From: Bacillota bacterium
GTDB lineage: Bacteria > Bacillota > Clostridia > Peptostreptococcales > Anaerovoracaceae
Assembly: GCA_017543805.1 (NCBI GenBank)
Contig: JAFYFK010000076.1
Span: forward strand, 1 to 13,909
Direction of reading: 5' to 3'
DNA: 13,909 bases
Shown here piece by piece: positions 6,502 through 12,735 of the stretch; the first letter of the stretch is position 1; every line of letters begins with the position of its first letter. The translations under genes and the position numbers were made by a program. The notes under the pieces were generated by a model that was not told the DNA's origin, made no database searches, and worked only from the letters and a program-made list of their open reading frames with translations.

Positions 6502-6717
6502 ATGACAAAAGCAAATTTCAGGTTCACCCTTTATGAAACTATCACCGATCTCGGTACCGTTTATGGATTTGTTTGTGCAGGCTCTGACGGAAGCCTTTAT
6601 ATCGTCAGCGATATTTCCTCCGACATTTTCTTTGTTATCAGGATAATCGACCTGTTTAACAGGGAACAGCCCAAACCTGTGCAGGCTGAATATCTGCTGC
6701 AGGACCTGCTACCATAA
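6502..6717 (+). CDS. Small protein, DUF6514-like
   Basis: This 71-residue ORF has a good ribosome binding site (AAGGAG at 6487-6492, 9 nt before the ATG) and is bracketed by two terminators, so it looks like a real monocistronic gene. The pattern V-Y-G-F near residue 20, IVSDISSD in the middle, then a helix ending LFN and a final P-V-x(4)-LLQDLL resembles the short DUF6514 family of Clostridia (YGI, DIS-D, FN and DVVEDF elements). That is pattern memory, not a search. The family has no known function, and there is no signal peptide or clear membrane segment; the IFFVIRIIDLF stretch is a hydrophobic helix too short to span a membrane. Confidence 0.65.
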   Translation: MTKANFRFTLYETITDLGTVYGFVCAGSDGSLYIVSDISSDIFFVIRIIDLFNREQPKPVQAEYLLQDLLP

Positions 6718-6734
6718 GAAGTTTTTCTTAAAAT

Positions 6735-6775
6735 AAACCCCGGCAGATGCCTGTCGGGGTTTGATTTATTATTTG
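6735..6775. terminator. Probably bidirectional intrinsic terminator
   Basis: AAACCCCGGCAG (6735-6746) pairs with CTGTCGGGGTTT (6751-6762), a 12-bp stem with one G-T wobble and a 4-nt ATGC loop. The plus side continues GATTTATTATTTG and the minus side continues with TTATTTTAAG after the stem. It sits between two convergent genes, ending at 6717 (plus) and 6800 (minus), so it can serve both. Confidence 0.88.
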
Positions 6776-6799
6776 TAGTTATTTTGCGGGCGCAGCGTT

Positions 6800-8056
6800 T
6801 TAAAAGATGCTTCCGACGGCCGCCGGCAGCGCCTCAAAGCTGTCCGCGGTGCCTTCCGGATCCTTTGCGCTGCCGAATCCGTAGGCCGCGTGGATAAAGG
6901 GTATGCCGGCAAAGACTGCCGCCTCCTGGTCCTTATCGGTGTCTCCGACCATAACGGCTTTTTCTATGCCGTATTCCCGGAGAAGGATCTTTATGCTTTC
7001 CCCTTTGGGAAGCAGCGTCTCCCCGTAGCAGATATGCCCGCGGAAAAGACCGGTAAAGCCGCAGCCCGCAAGAAATGCCTCGATGTAGCCTATCTGGCAG
7101 TTGCTTGCGATAAACAGATCGTAATTCTCCGCGAGGACACGCAGTGTCTGCCGCTCCTCCGGGAAGAGTGTCCCCGGATGGTCGTAGAGGTAGCTGATCT
7201 CGTACTCGGACATTACATCAAGTATCGCGTCGCGCTCCTCCTGGCTGCGGTCGCCGAAGATGTACATCATAATGTTATCCATGGTCATTCCCATGGTCGC
7301 CTTCATGGTGTCCGCGGTAATGCGCGTCGGGATCTGCGGGAAATTTTCGCGTATGGCGTTGTCCCATGCTTCGCCGACCTGGATCGATGAATCCCATAGC
7401 GTCCCGTCGAGATCGAATATCACCGCGGGGCGTTTCGCTTTTTCCGTATTGTCTTTCATTGCAGGTTCCGTTTCCTTATTTTCTGCTGCGCTGTTTTCCT
7501 GTATGCTGTTTTGCCTTGCGCGCTCTTCGTTGATGAAGACGTTTGCAAGCTCGTCGGCACGCCAGTTCATTTCCGCTGTTTTCAAGAATTCATCGTAATT
7601 AAACGATGGACCGTTATGCTTGCGGAAGCGCTCGTATTCCTTCTTCATCTGCTCTTCGCTCTTGCCGTCGAGGTGTCCCTTGACCAGGTAGAAGGAGGCT
7701 GTCTGCCCCTCAAGAAGAGACAGGAGCGTTTCCCAAAGCCCGCGGTTTTCGACAGGCTTTTTAGAACTGTTTTTCCATCCGTTTTTCTGCCAGTTTACGT
7801 ACCATTTCTGGCGGAAGCAGTTGACCAGGTACGAGCTGTCGGAAAAAATATTTACGGCCAGGCCTTTTTCCTTCAGCGCGGAAAGCGCGGAGATGAGCGC
7901 GGAAAGCTCCATGCGATTGTTGGTCGTATTGACCTCCCCGCCGCAGAGTTCCTTTGTGCGTCCTCCGAATTCGAGGATGCAGCCCCATCCGCCGGTGTTG
8001 TTTTCGTTCTGATTTCCGGAGCACGCTCCGTCGGTATAGATGTTTACTGTTTTCAT
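6800..8056 (-). CDS. RNase HI - HAD hydrolase fusion protein
   Basis: One continuous 418-codon frame joins two enzymes. Residues 1-175 are a type 1 ribonuclease H, which cuts RNA in RNA-DNA hybrids. The acidic triad is D9 (YTDGACSGN), E50 (NNRMEL) and D73 (FSDSSYLV), with H128 (VKGHLDG) and the distal D168 (NWRADELAN). About 40 residues separate H128 from D168, an insert seen in clostridial RNases H compared with the short E. coli loop. A low-complexity Glu/Ala/Asn-rich linker (about 178-206) leads to a HAD-superfamily phosphatase (207-418). Its motif I is D215-L-D217-G-T, motif II S318 in FIASN, motif III K351 and motif IV G371-D372-T-D-K-D376. Its cap suggests a phosphoglycolate phosphatase or nucleotidase type. 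Both active sites look intact. There is no Shine-Dalgarno before the ATG, and a strong promoter ends 9 nt upstream. Confidence 0.93.
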   Translation of the reverse strand: MKTVNIYTDGACSGNQNENNTGGWGCILEFGGRTKELCGGEVNTTNNRMELSALISALSALKEKGLAVNIFSDSSYLVNCFRQKWYVNWQKNGWKNSSKKPVENRGLWETLLSLLEGQTASFYLVKGHLDGKSEEQMKKEYERFRKHNGPSFNYDEFLKTAEMNWRADELANVFINEERARQNSIQENSAAENKETEPAMKDNTEKAKRPAVIFDLDGTLWDSSIQVGEAWDNAIRENFPQIPTRITADTMKATMGMTMDNIMMYIFGDRSQEERDAILDVMSEYEISYLYDHPGTLFPEERQTLRVLAENYDLFIASNCQIGYIEAFLAGCGFTGLFRGHICYGETLLPKGESIKILLREYGIEKAVMVGDTDKDQEAAVFAGIPFIHAAYGFGSAKDPEGTADSFEALPAAVGSIF

Positions 8057-8065
8057 AGCGGAAAA

Positions 8066-8094
8066 ATCATATCACTTAAATGCATAAAAGGCAA
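8066..8094 (-). promoter_or_regulatory. Extended -10 promoter for the RNase HI-HAD gene
   Basis: Read on the minus strand: TTGCCT (8094-8089), 17-bp spacer, then TATGAT (8071-8066) preceded by TGA, giving an extended TGn -10. Only 9 nt lie between the -10 and the ATG at 8056, so the predicted transcription start is within about 0-3 nt of the start codon. This explains the missing ribosome binding site. Confidence 0.65.
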
Positions 8095-8104
8095 TTTGTA
8101 CGGC

Positions 8105-8133
8105 TTGAATAGCTACAGTAATTGGTTTACAAT
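8105..8133 (+). promoter_or_regulatory. Promoter for the garR-kinase operon
   Basis: TTGAAT (8105-8110, 4/6) and TACAAT (8128-8133, 5/6) are separated by exactly 17 bp. The predicted start is near 8140, leaving a leader of about 59 nt before the ATG at 8199. Its -35 lies 10 bp from the -35 of the divergent RNase HI-HAD promoter. Confidence 0.5.
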
Positions 8134-8141
8134 TATACTGT
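8115..8141. promoter_or_regulatory. Imperfect palindrome over the -10, possible operator
   Basis: ACAGTA-ATTG (8115-8124) is mirrored by CAAT-TATACTGT (8130-8141), an inverted repeat interrupted only by a 2-nt offset, with GTTTA between. It overlaps the -10 of the garR promoter. Outside it, GTACGG (8098-8103) and CCGTAC (8148-8153) form a second, nearly concentric repeat. This is what an operator for a sugar-acid-responsive repressor could look like, but no regulator gene is present to pair with it. Confidence 0.35.
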
Positions 8142-8198
8142 ACTAATCCGTACGCAATATTTTTGTTGTCATAAAATTCTAAACAGGAGGAAAAAACT

Positions 8199-9089
8199 AT
8201 GAGCAAAGTCGGTTTCGTCGGTCTGGGAATTATGGGAAAACCGATGTGCAAGCACATGCTGGAGGCAGGTATCGACCTCACAGTAACAGATCTCAACAAA
8301 GCCCTTGTAGACGAGATGGTCAGCCTCGGCGCAAAGAGCGCCGGCTACGAAGAAATGGCAAAGGCCTGCGATATCGTCATGATGATACTGCCCAACGCGA
8401 GCATCTCCAGAAGCGTCATCGAAGAGATGAAGCCGTTCCTTGCTCCCGGAAAGATCGTCGTCGATATGTCCAGCGTTACCCCGGGCGACTCCAAGGCCTG
8501 CTACGAAAGCCTCAAGGAAGTCGGCGTAAAGTTTGTTGACTCCCCGATCTCCGGCGGTGAGAACGGAGCGATCGCCGGCACCCTCGCTATCATGTGCGGC
8601 GGCGATCAGGACGCGTTCGACGCTCTCGAGTTCGTATTCAAGGCAATAGGCAGCAGCTGGCTGCTCATCGGCGGCCCCGGCGCCGGCAGCGTCTGCAAGC
8701 TGGTCAACCAGGCTATCGTAAACATCAACCTCTGCGCTGTGGGCGAATCCCTCACCTTCGCGGAGAAGGCGGGCGTTGACCCGATGAAGGTCTTCGAAGC
8801 CATCAAGGGCGGACTTGCGGGAAGCGAAGTCCTCCGCACCAAGGCTCCGATGATGTGCGAAAGAAACTTCGTACCGGGCGGCACCATCCTCGTAAACCGC
8901 AAGGACGTAAAGAACGTTCTGGCTACCGCTCACGAGATCGAATGCCCGATGCCGTTCACCGCTCAGGTCTATGAGGTGCAGAACGCCCTCGTCGTAGACG
9001 GCCACCTCAAGGACGACCAGAGCTCCTACGTAACATTCTTTGAGAGACTTGCCGGCGTAACCGTACATACCGGCGGTGAAAACGCATAA
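8199..9089 (+). CDS. GarR-like beta-hydroxyacid dehydrogenase (tartronate semialdehyde reductase / threonate dehydrogenase type)
   Basis: This 296-residue protein of the 3-hydroxyisobutyrate dehydrogenase family closely follows E. coli GarR along its length. The Rossmann loop is G8-L-G10-I-M-G13. D31 ends the second strand, favouring NAD(H) over NADP(H). The substrate motif D114-S-P-I-S-G-G-E121 and the catalytic lysine K167 (GAGSVCKLVNQ) are intact. GGLAGSEVLRTKAPMM matches the GarR-specific region. It interconverts a 2- or 3-hydroxyacid and its oxo or semialdehyde form. AGGAGG is 8 nt upstream of the ATG. The partner is a DUF1537 sugar-acid kinase 12 nt downstream. That context points to a tetronate or threonate dehydrogenase (LtnD/DenD role) as readily as tartronate semialdehyde reductase. 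Codon use is strongly biased to C-ending and AAG codons, suggesting high expression. Confidence 0.9.
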   Translation: MSKVGFVGLGIMGKPMCKHMLEAGIDLTVTDLNKALVDEMVSLGAKSAGYEEMAKACDIVMMILPNASISRSVIEEMKPFLAPGKIVVDMSSVTPGDSKACYESLKEVGVKFVDSPISGGENGAIAGTLAIMCGGDQDAFDALEFVFKAIGSSWLLIGGPGAGSVCKLVNQAIVNINLCAVGESLTFAEKAGVDPMKVFEAIKGGLAGSEVLRTKAPMMCERNFVPGGTILVNRKDVKNVLATAHEIECPMPFTAQVYEVQNALVVDGHLKDDQSSYVTFFERLAGVTVHTGGENA

Positions 9090-9101
9090 GGCGGAGACAG
9101 C

Positions 9102-10532
9102 ATGGGAGAAAATCTTAATATAAGCGTATTTGAAAACTGGCAGCCCGTGGACGAGAAAGCGGTCGACGAGCTTCTTGCCAGAGAGATCGAAGCAAGCGAT
9201 ATCAAATTTATCGTTCTCGACGACGACCCCACCGGAGTGCAGACCGTCCACGATGTAGACGTTTACACCGACTGGAGCGTTGAGAGCATCAAGAGCGGCC
9301 TGCTCGGTCAGCAGAAGGTGTTCTACATCCTGACCAACAGCCGCGGAATGACCGTGGCAGAGACCACCGCAGTCCACAAGGAGATCGGCGTAAACGCCGC
9401 CAAGGCCGCAGCCGAGACCGGCGTAAGATATCTCTTCATGAGCCGCAGCGACTCCACCCTGCGCGGGCATTATCCGCTCGAGACCGAGCTTCTGCGCGAG
9501 GCGCTCGAGGCTGACGGAACAAAGATCGACGGCGAGATACTCTGCCCGTTCTTCAAGGAAGGCGGAAGGTACACCATCGGCAACGTACACTACGTCAGAT
9601 ACGGCGAAGACCTAGTGCCCGCAGCGGACACCGAGTTTGCCAGGGACAAGACCTTCGGCTATACCAAATCTGCCATCCCCGAATACATCGAGGAGAAGAC
9701 CGGCGGCGAGTTCAAGGCTGAGGACGTTACCTGCATCAGCCTCGACGAGATCCGCGCCTGCGACATCGACGGCATCACCGAAAAGCTCAAGGCTGTAAAC
9801 GGCTTCAACAAGGTCTGCGTCAACGCCATCGATTACTGCGACCTCAAAGTATTCTCCGTAGCTCTTTACAGAGCCATAGCCGCCGGCAAGAACTTTATGT
9901 TCCGCACCGCTGCAGGCCTCGTAAAGGTCGCCGGAGGAATCAGCGACAAGCCCCTGCTCACCAAGGAAGAGATGATCCTCGGAAATAAGGATATGGGCGG
10001 CATAGTCGTTGTAGGAAGCCATACCGCAAAGACCACCGCGCAGCTCGAGGCTCTGCTCAACGGAGTTCCCGGACTGGTGGCTATCCCGTTTGACAGCAAC
10101 AAGGTGCTCGACGGCGACGAAGCCTTCTGGGCTGAGGTCGACAGAGTAGTGGCAGCGGAGGAGGAAGCCATTAAGGCCGGCAAGACCGCGGTCGCGTACA
10201 CAGTCAGGAAGGTCCTCACTCTCGAGAACGACACTAAGGAAAGCGCTCTTCAGCGCAGCGTCAAGATCAGCGACGGCGTTCAGAGCCTTGTCGGAAAGCT
10301 TTCCGTACAGCCCGCGTTCATAATCGCCAAGGGCGGCATCACTTCCAGCGACGTCGGAACAAAGGCCCTGAGGGTAAAGAAGGCCAACGTGCTCGGCCAG
10401 ATCTGCCCGGGCATTCCTGTATGGGAGACCGACGACAGTTCCAAGTTCCCGCATATGGCGTACGTCATTTTCCCGGGCAACGTCGGAGACGCCGACACGC
10501 TCAAGACAGCTGTTGAGAAACTGCTCGGATAA
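9102..10532 (+). CDS. DUF1537 four-carbon acid sugar kinase
   Basis: This 476-residue protein belongs to the OtnK/DtnK family, which phosphorylates 2-oxo-tetronate, threonate or related four-carbon sugar acids with ATP. The N-terminal domain has the D40-D-D-P-T-G45 motif followed by VQTVHDVDVYTDW, then TNSRGMT and S114-R-S-D-S-T-L-R-G-H123 that lines the substrate site. The C-terminal nucleotide-binding domain has VVVGSHTAKT, G411-G-I-T-S-S-D417 and VLGQICPGIPVWE, ending FPGNVGDADTL. It belongs to the DDDPTG-VQTVH subgroup rather than the DDFTG type of E. coli YgbK. The ATG follows a GGCGGAG ribosome binding site 12 nt after the dehydrogenase stop, so the two form an operon. The aldolase or decarboxylase that would finish the pathway (OtnC type) is not in the window. 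The exact substrate is unresolved. Confidence 0.9.
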   Translation: MGENLNISVFENWQPVDEKAVDELLAREIEASDIKFIVLDDDPTGVQTVHDVDVYTDWSVESIKSGLLGQQKVFYILTNSRGMTVAETTAVHKEIGVNAAKAAAETGVRYLFMSRSDSTLRGHYPLETELLREALEADGTKIDGEILCPFFKEGGRYTIGNVHYVRYGEDLVPAADTEFARDKTFGYTKSAIPEYIEEKTGGEFKAEDVTCISLDEIRACDIDGITEKLKAVNGFNKVCVNAIDYCDLKVFSVALYRAIAAGKNFMFRTAAGLVKVAGGISDKPLLTKEEMILGNKDMGGIVVVGSHTAKTTAQLEALLNGVPGLVAIPFDSNKVLDGDEAFWAEVDRVVAAEEEAIKAGKTAVAYTVRKVLTLENDTKESALQRSVKISDGVQSLVGKLSVQPAFIIAKGGITSSDVGTKALRVKKANVLGQICPGIPVWETDDSSKFPHMAYVIFPGNVGDADTLKTAVEKLLG

Positions 10533-10568
10533 TAAAATTTTCGAAATGTAAAGCGGCCTTAAACCCGT

Positions 10569-10585
10569 TGTAACATTTCTGTAAC
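10569..10585 (+). promoter_or_regulatory. WalR (YycF) box upstream of the yycH-yycI operon
   Basis: TGTAAC (10569-10574), 5 nt, TGTAAC (10580-10585) is a perfect match to the published WalR/YycF direct repeat TGTWAH-N5-TGTWAH. A -10-like TATACT (10596-10601) follows 10 nt after the second half-site, with no recognisable -35. This is the geometry of promoters activated by OmpR/PhoB-class regulators. The identity of the downstream genes (yycH, yycI, walJ) independently points to the same regulator. The rest of 10533-10568 holds nothing recognisable. Confidence 0.65.
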
Positions 10586-10602
10586 AAGCACAATGTATAC
10601 TT

Positions 10603-10650
10603 GATTCCGTAACGTAGGAGTGTGTCTCCGGTTACGGAATCATTTTATTG
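10603..10650 (+). terminator. Hairpin downstream of the sugar-acid kinase gene
   Basis: GATTCCGTAAC (10603-10613) pairs perfectly with GTTACGGAATC (10631-10641); inside, GGAG (10617-10620) pairs with CTCC (10626-10629) around a TGTGT loop. ATTTTATT follows. It looks like the terminator of the garR-kinase operon. The -10 of the WalR-box promoter lies immediately before it, so transcripts from that promoter would begin inside the 5' arm. Confidence 0.65.
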
Positions 10651-10666
10651 TGGAAAGGAGAAGGCA

Positions 10667-11293
10667 ATGAGATCGGCAAAGAGGATCATAGCGATCATTC
10701 TTTCGTTGATAATGCTCGCCAGTGTTTCGGCGTTTGCTTCGGCTGCGATCGTAAGCCCGGCAAAGAGCAGCATAGTGTATTCAGACAGCCTTCTTGTGTC
10801 CGTAAAAGTCAGCGACGCGGAAAACATTCGCGTAACTGTCTACGAAAAAAAGGATTCCAGACAGATAGAGATCGTAAACGACAAGGGCATTGCGGAAAAG
10901 CGCACACAGTACTTCTCCGTGGACGTGAAAGATTTCACGGAAGACGATATAGCCCTTATTGCTGCCGGCAGGCTTCTGGACGATAATAACGAACCGATCC
11001 TCCTCAGCACCGGCGCAGCCGTAAAGAGATACACGGACTTCACCGTAGGCGAAGCCGAGACCTTTAAAAATGAGACCGGCATCTCCTTCTATACAAAACA
11101 GCTTTCAGATGTTAAACCGGGCCTGTACAGAGTCAAGGTCGAGCTCCTCGACGGCGACGGGCTTGTAAAGAGCGTCAGCTCCCATATAGTCGCTGTCAAG
11201 GAAAAGGAGCTTGCTCCGCAGGAGGACGTCCTCTCCGGACAGCAGAACGCGGTCACCGTAATACAGAACCTGCTCAAGTCCATATTTAAATAG
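10667..11293 (+). CDS. Secreted protein of unknown function, first gene of the yyc unit
   Basis: The 208-residue protein begins with a textbook Sec signal peptide: MRSAKR, a hydrophobic core (residues 7-23) and an A24-S-A26 cleavage motif, leaving a mature chain from about A27. The rest is rich in alternating beta-strand patterns (SLLVSVKVSD, NIRVTVYEKK, GLYRVKVELLDGDG, SSHIVAVKEK), resembling an immunoglobulin-like or adhesive beta-sandwich. A short C-terminal amphipathic helix (VIQNLLKSIFK) ends it. No lipobox, sortase signal or catalytic motif is visible, and I do not recognise a family. AAGGAG (10655-10660) lies 6 nt before the ATG at 10667. The gene ends 2 nt before yycH and follows a WalR box, which suggests a role at the cell wall or in WalK sensing; that is inference. 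The stop is TAG, with an in-frame TGA two codons later. Confidence 0.8.
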   Translation: MRSAKRIIAIILSLIMLASVSAFASAAIVSPAKSSIVYSDSLLVSVKVSDAENIRVTVYEKKDSRQIEIVNDKGIAEKRTQYFSVDVKDFTEDDIALIAAGRLLDDNNEPILLSTGAAVKRYTDFTVGEAETFKNETGISFYTKQLSDVKPGLYRVKVELLDGDGLVKSVSSHIVAVKEKELAPQEDVLSGQQNAVTVIQNLLKSIFK

Positions 11294-11295
11294 AG

Positions 11296-12735
11296 ATGAC
11301 GGACAGGCGGATAGAATCGATAAAGAACGTTTTTCTGGTAGTATTGTTCTCAACGACAATACTACTTTTATATTTACTCTGGTCGCATAACTCGAACAAC
11401 TTCAGCATTCTCAACATACTTGCGGGAAGCGGCGAAAAAGCCGATGTCCCAAGGCTGGAAGAGGTCATGGCGCCACGTTATGTCGCGATCTCCGACGGGT
11501 CGGGCGTGTTCCGCCTGGCCGAGGGCTACACCGCTCATGTTGCCGCCGCGGCGTCTGAGGCGCTCACAGAGGCCTGCGGGCAGGGTCCTGTTGCCATAAG
11601 CGAAATAAACAGGATGCAGTATTCCGCGGTCATGAGCCGGTACAATTCCATTCAGACAGCGCTCTGCTGCGACATCCCGTTTTCCGATTACGCGGCCTAC
11701 AACGGCGTAAGCATAGGCGCCCCGGCTGACCAGATCCAGACCGTTTCCCTGATAGCTTTTTCAGACGCGTCCAAGGAGAGCATATTTATTTATGACGGTC
11801 CGCAGGACCGCTATTTCCGGCTGAGGACTTCAGCTGACCACGAGTATACCGAAGATCTTGTTTCAATGTGCACTGCCGGAAGCGAGAGCTGCTACCCGGC
11901 ATCGGAGATACTGGGATTTGGAAGGGCGTACATTGCGGTCGGGGCTGAAAGTTCACTCAGCGAAGGCCGATATATAAGCGAAGGAGCCGAGCGGGGAAGG
12001 GATCTCAGGACGTCCATGGCCGAGACCGTGATGGGTGAGAATTTCGACTTTGTCCGAAGGATAAGCGACGGCTTCGGCAATATTACCTATATGTACGGCT
12101 ACGGGCAGAAGACCTTTACCGCGAGGGCGGACGGAAGCTTCGAATACAGCAGTGAGCTGTCTTCAGGCAGCGCCGGGGATTTTTATTCGGATCTCAAGAC
12201 CGCGGTGACATTTGTCGCGCGCTGCGGCGGATGGCCGGGCCTTGGCGGCGAACAGATATCCCTTGTCCTCGACAGGGCGGACAGCTTCGGCGAAGGCCGC
12301 CAGGCAGGGCATACCTACCGCTTTAAACAGCTTCTGGGCGGTGTCCCCGTGCGCGGGGAAGACGAATATCCCGTGGAGATCACGGTGACTAACGGGCAGG
12401 TCAGCTATTACAGGCGCGCCGTCATAAACTATCTGGAGATGACCTGGTCGGGCAGCTCGCAGACTGCCGAGCCGGCTAATGTTATTGCCAACAACTGCAA
12501 TCACATATATAACGTAATGCACAACAATACTCTGGTGGCAGCGGTGGACGAGGCGTTCAGCGAGGTCTCCGAAGCCCTTGTCGACATGCATCAGGGGTAC
12601 TTCCAGTCTTCTCAGGGCAGCGCTCTGGTGCCCTGCTGGATAGTCCGGATGAACGACGGGTCGGACTTCTTCTTCGACCTTTATGACGCGGCTCCGCTCG
12701 GGTTCCGCAGATCGGGGGAATATGGACTGGAGTAA
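11296..12735 (+). CDS. yycH: YycH-like regulator of the WalK sensor kinase
   Basis: YycH proteins are single-pass membrane proteins whose extracellular part, together with YycI, modulates the WalK histidine kinase. This 479-residue protein fits in size (B. subtilis YycH is about 455). It has one N-terminal transmembrane helix (residues 11-29) with few positive charges before it, and a long extracytoplasmic beta-rich domain with several aromatic repeats (YGYGQKTF, YSSELSSG). The C-terminal YycH/YycI-type ending (VPCWIVRMNDGSDFFFDLYD) is present. No enzymatic motif is present. Sequence conservation in this family is low, so the call rests on architecture plus the following YycI gene, with which it overlaps by 14 nt. 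No clear Shine-Dalgarno precedes the ATG, which follows the previous stop by 2 nt, so translation is probably coupled. Confidence 0.78.
   Translation: MTDRRIESIKNVFLVVLFSTTILLLYLLWSHNSNNFSILNILAGSGEKADVPRLEEVMAPRYVAISDGSGVFRLAEGYTAHVAAAASEALTEACGQGPVAISEINRMQYSAVMSRYNSIQTALCCDIPFSDYAAYNGVSIGAPADQIQTVSLIAFSDASKESIFIYDGPQDRYFRLRTSADHEYTEDLVSMCTAGSESCYPASEILGFGRAYIAVGAESSLSEGRYISEGAERGRDLRTSMAETVMGENFDFVRRISDGFGNITYMYGYGQKTFTARADGSFEYSSELSSGSAGDFYSDLKTAVTFVARCGGWPGLGGEQISLVLDRADSFGEGRQAGHTYRFKQLLGGVPVRGEDEYPVEITVTNGQVSYYRRAVINYLEMTWSGSSQTAEPANVIANNCNHIYNVMHNNTLVAAVDEAFSEVSEALVDMHQGYFQSSQGSALVPCWIVRMNDGSDFFFDLYDAAPLGFRRSGEYGLE
11337..11371 (+). other. AT-rich hairpin inside yycH
   Basis: GTAGTATTGT (11338-11347) pairs perfectly with ACAATACTAC (11356-11365) around an 8-nt loop; a G-T wobble adds an eleventh pair. 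TTTTA follows directly. It lies in the codons for the transmembrane helix, 42 nt after the start codon. The stem has only three G-C pairs, so it would be a weak terminator at best. Confidence 0.4.

Noticed and set aside
8169..9590. 473-codon open frame on the minus strand across the dehydrogenase and kinase genes
   Set aside because: It is antisense to two clear enzymes and runs across their boundary. Its length follows from their C-ending codon bias, which removes stops from the opposite frame. The translation has no recognisable domain and no ribosome binding site.
9612..10454. 280-codon open frame on the minus strand inside the DUF1537 kinase gene
   Set aside because: Same cause as the previous entry: a shadow of a strongly codon-biased gene.
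10622..10666. Longer N-terminus for the secreted protein starting at 10622 (non-ATG in hairpin region)
   Set aside because: It would begin within the terminator hairpin and put 15 residues before a textbook signal peptide. AAGGAG supports the ATG at 10667.
10924..10939. CGTGAAA-GA-TTTCACG palindrome resembling parS
   Set aside because: The half-sites are in the reverse order (GTGAAA then TTTCAC), so it is not a parS site. It lies within the coding frame of the secreted protein, where VKDFTED codons explain it.
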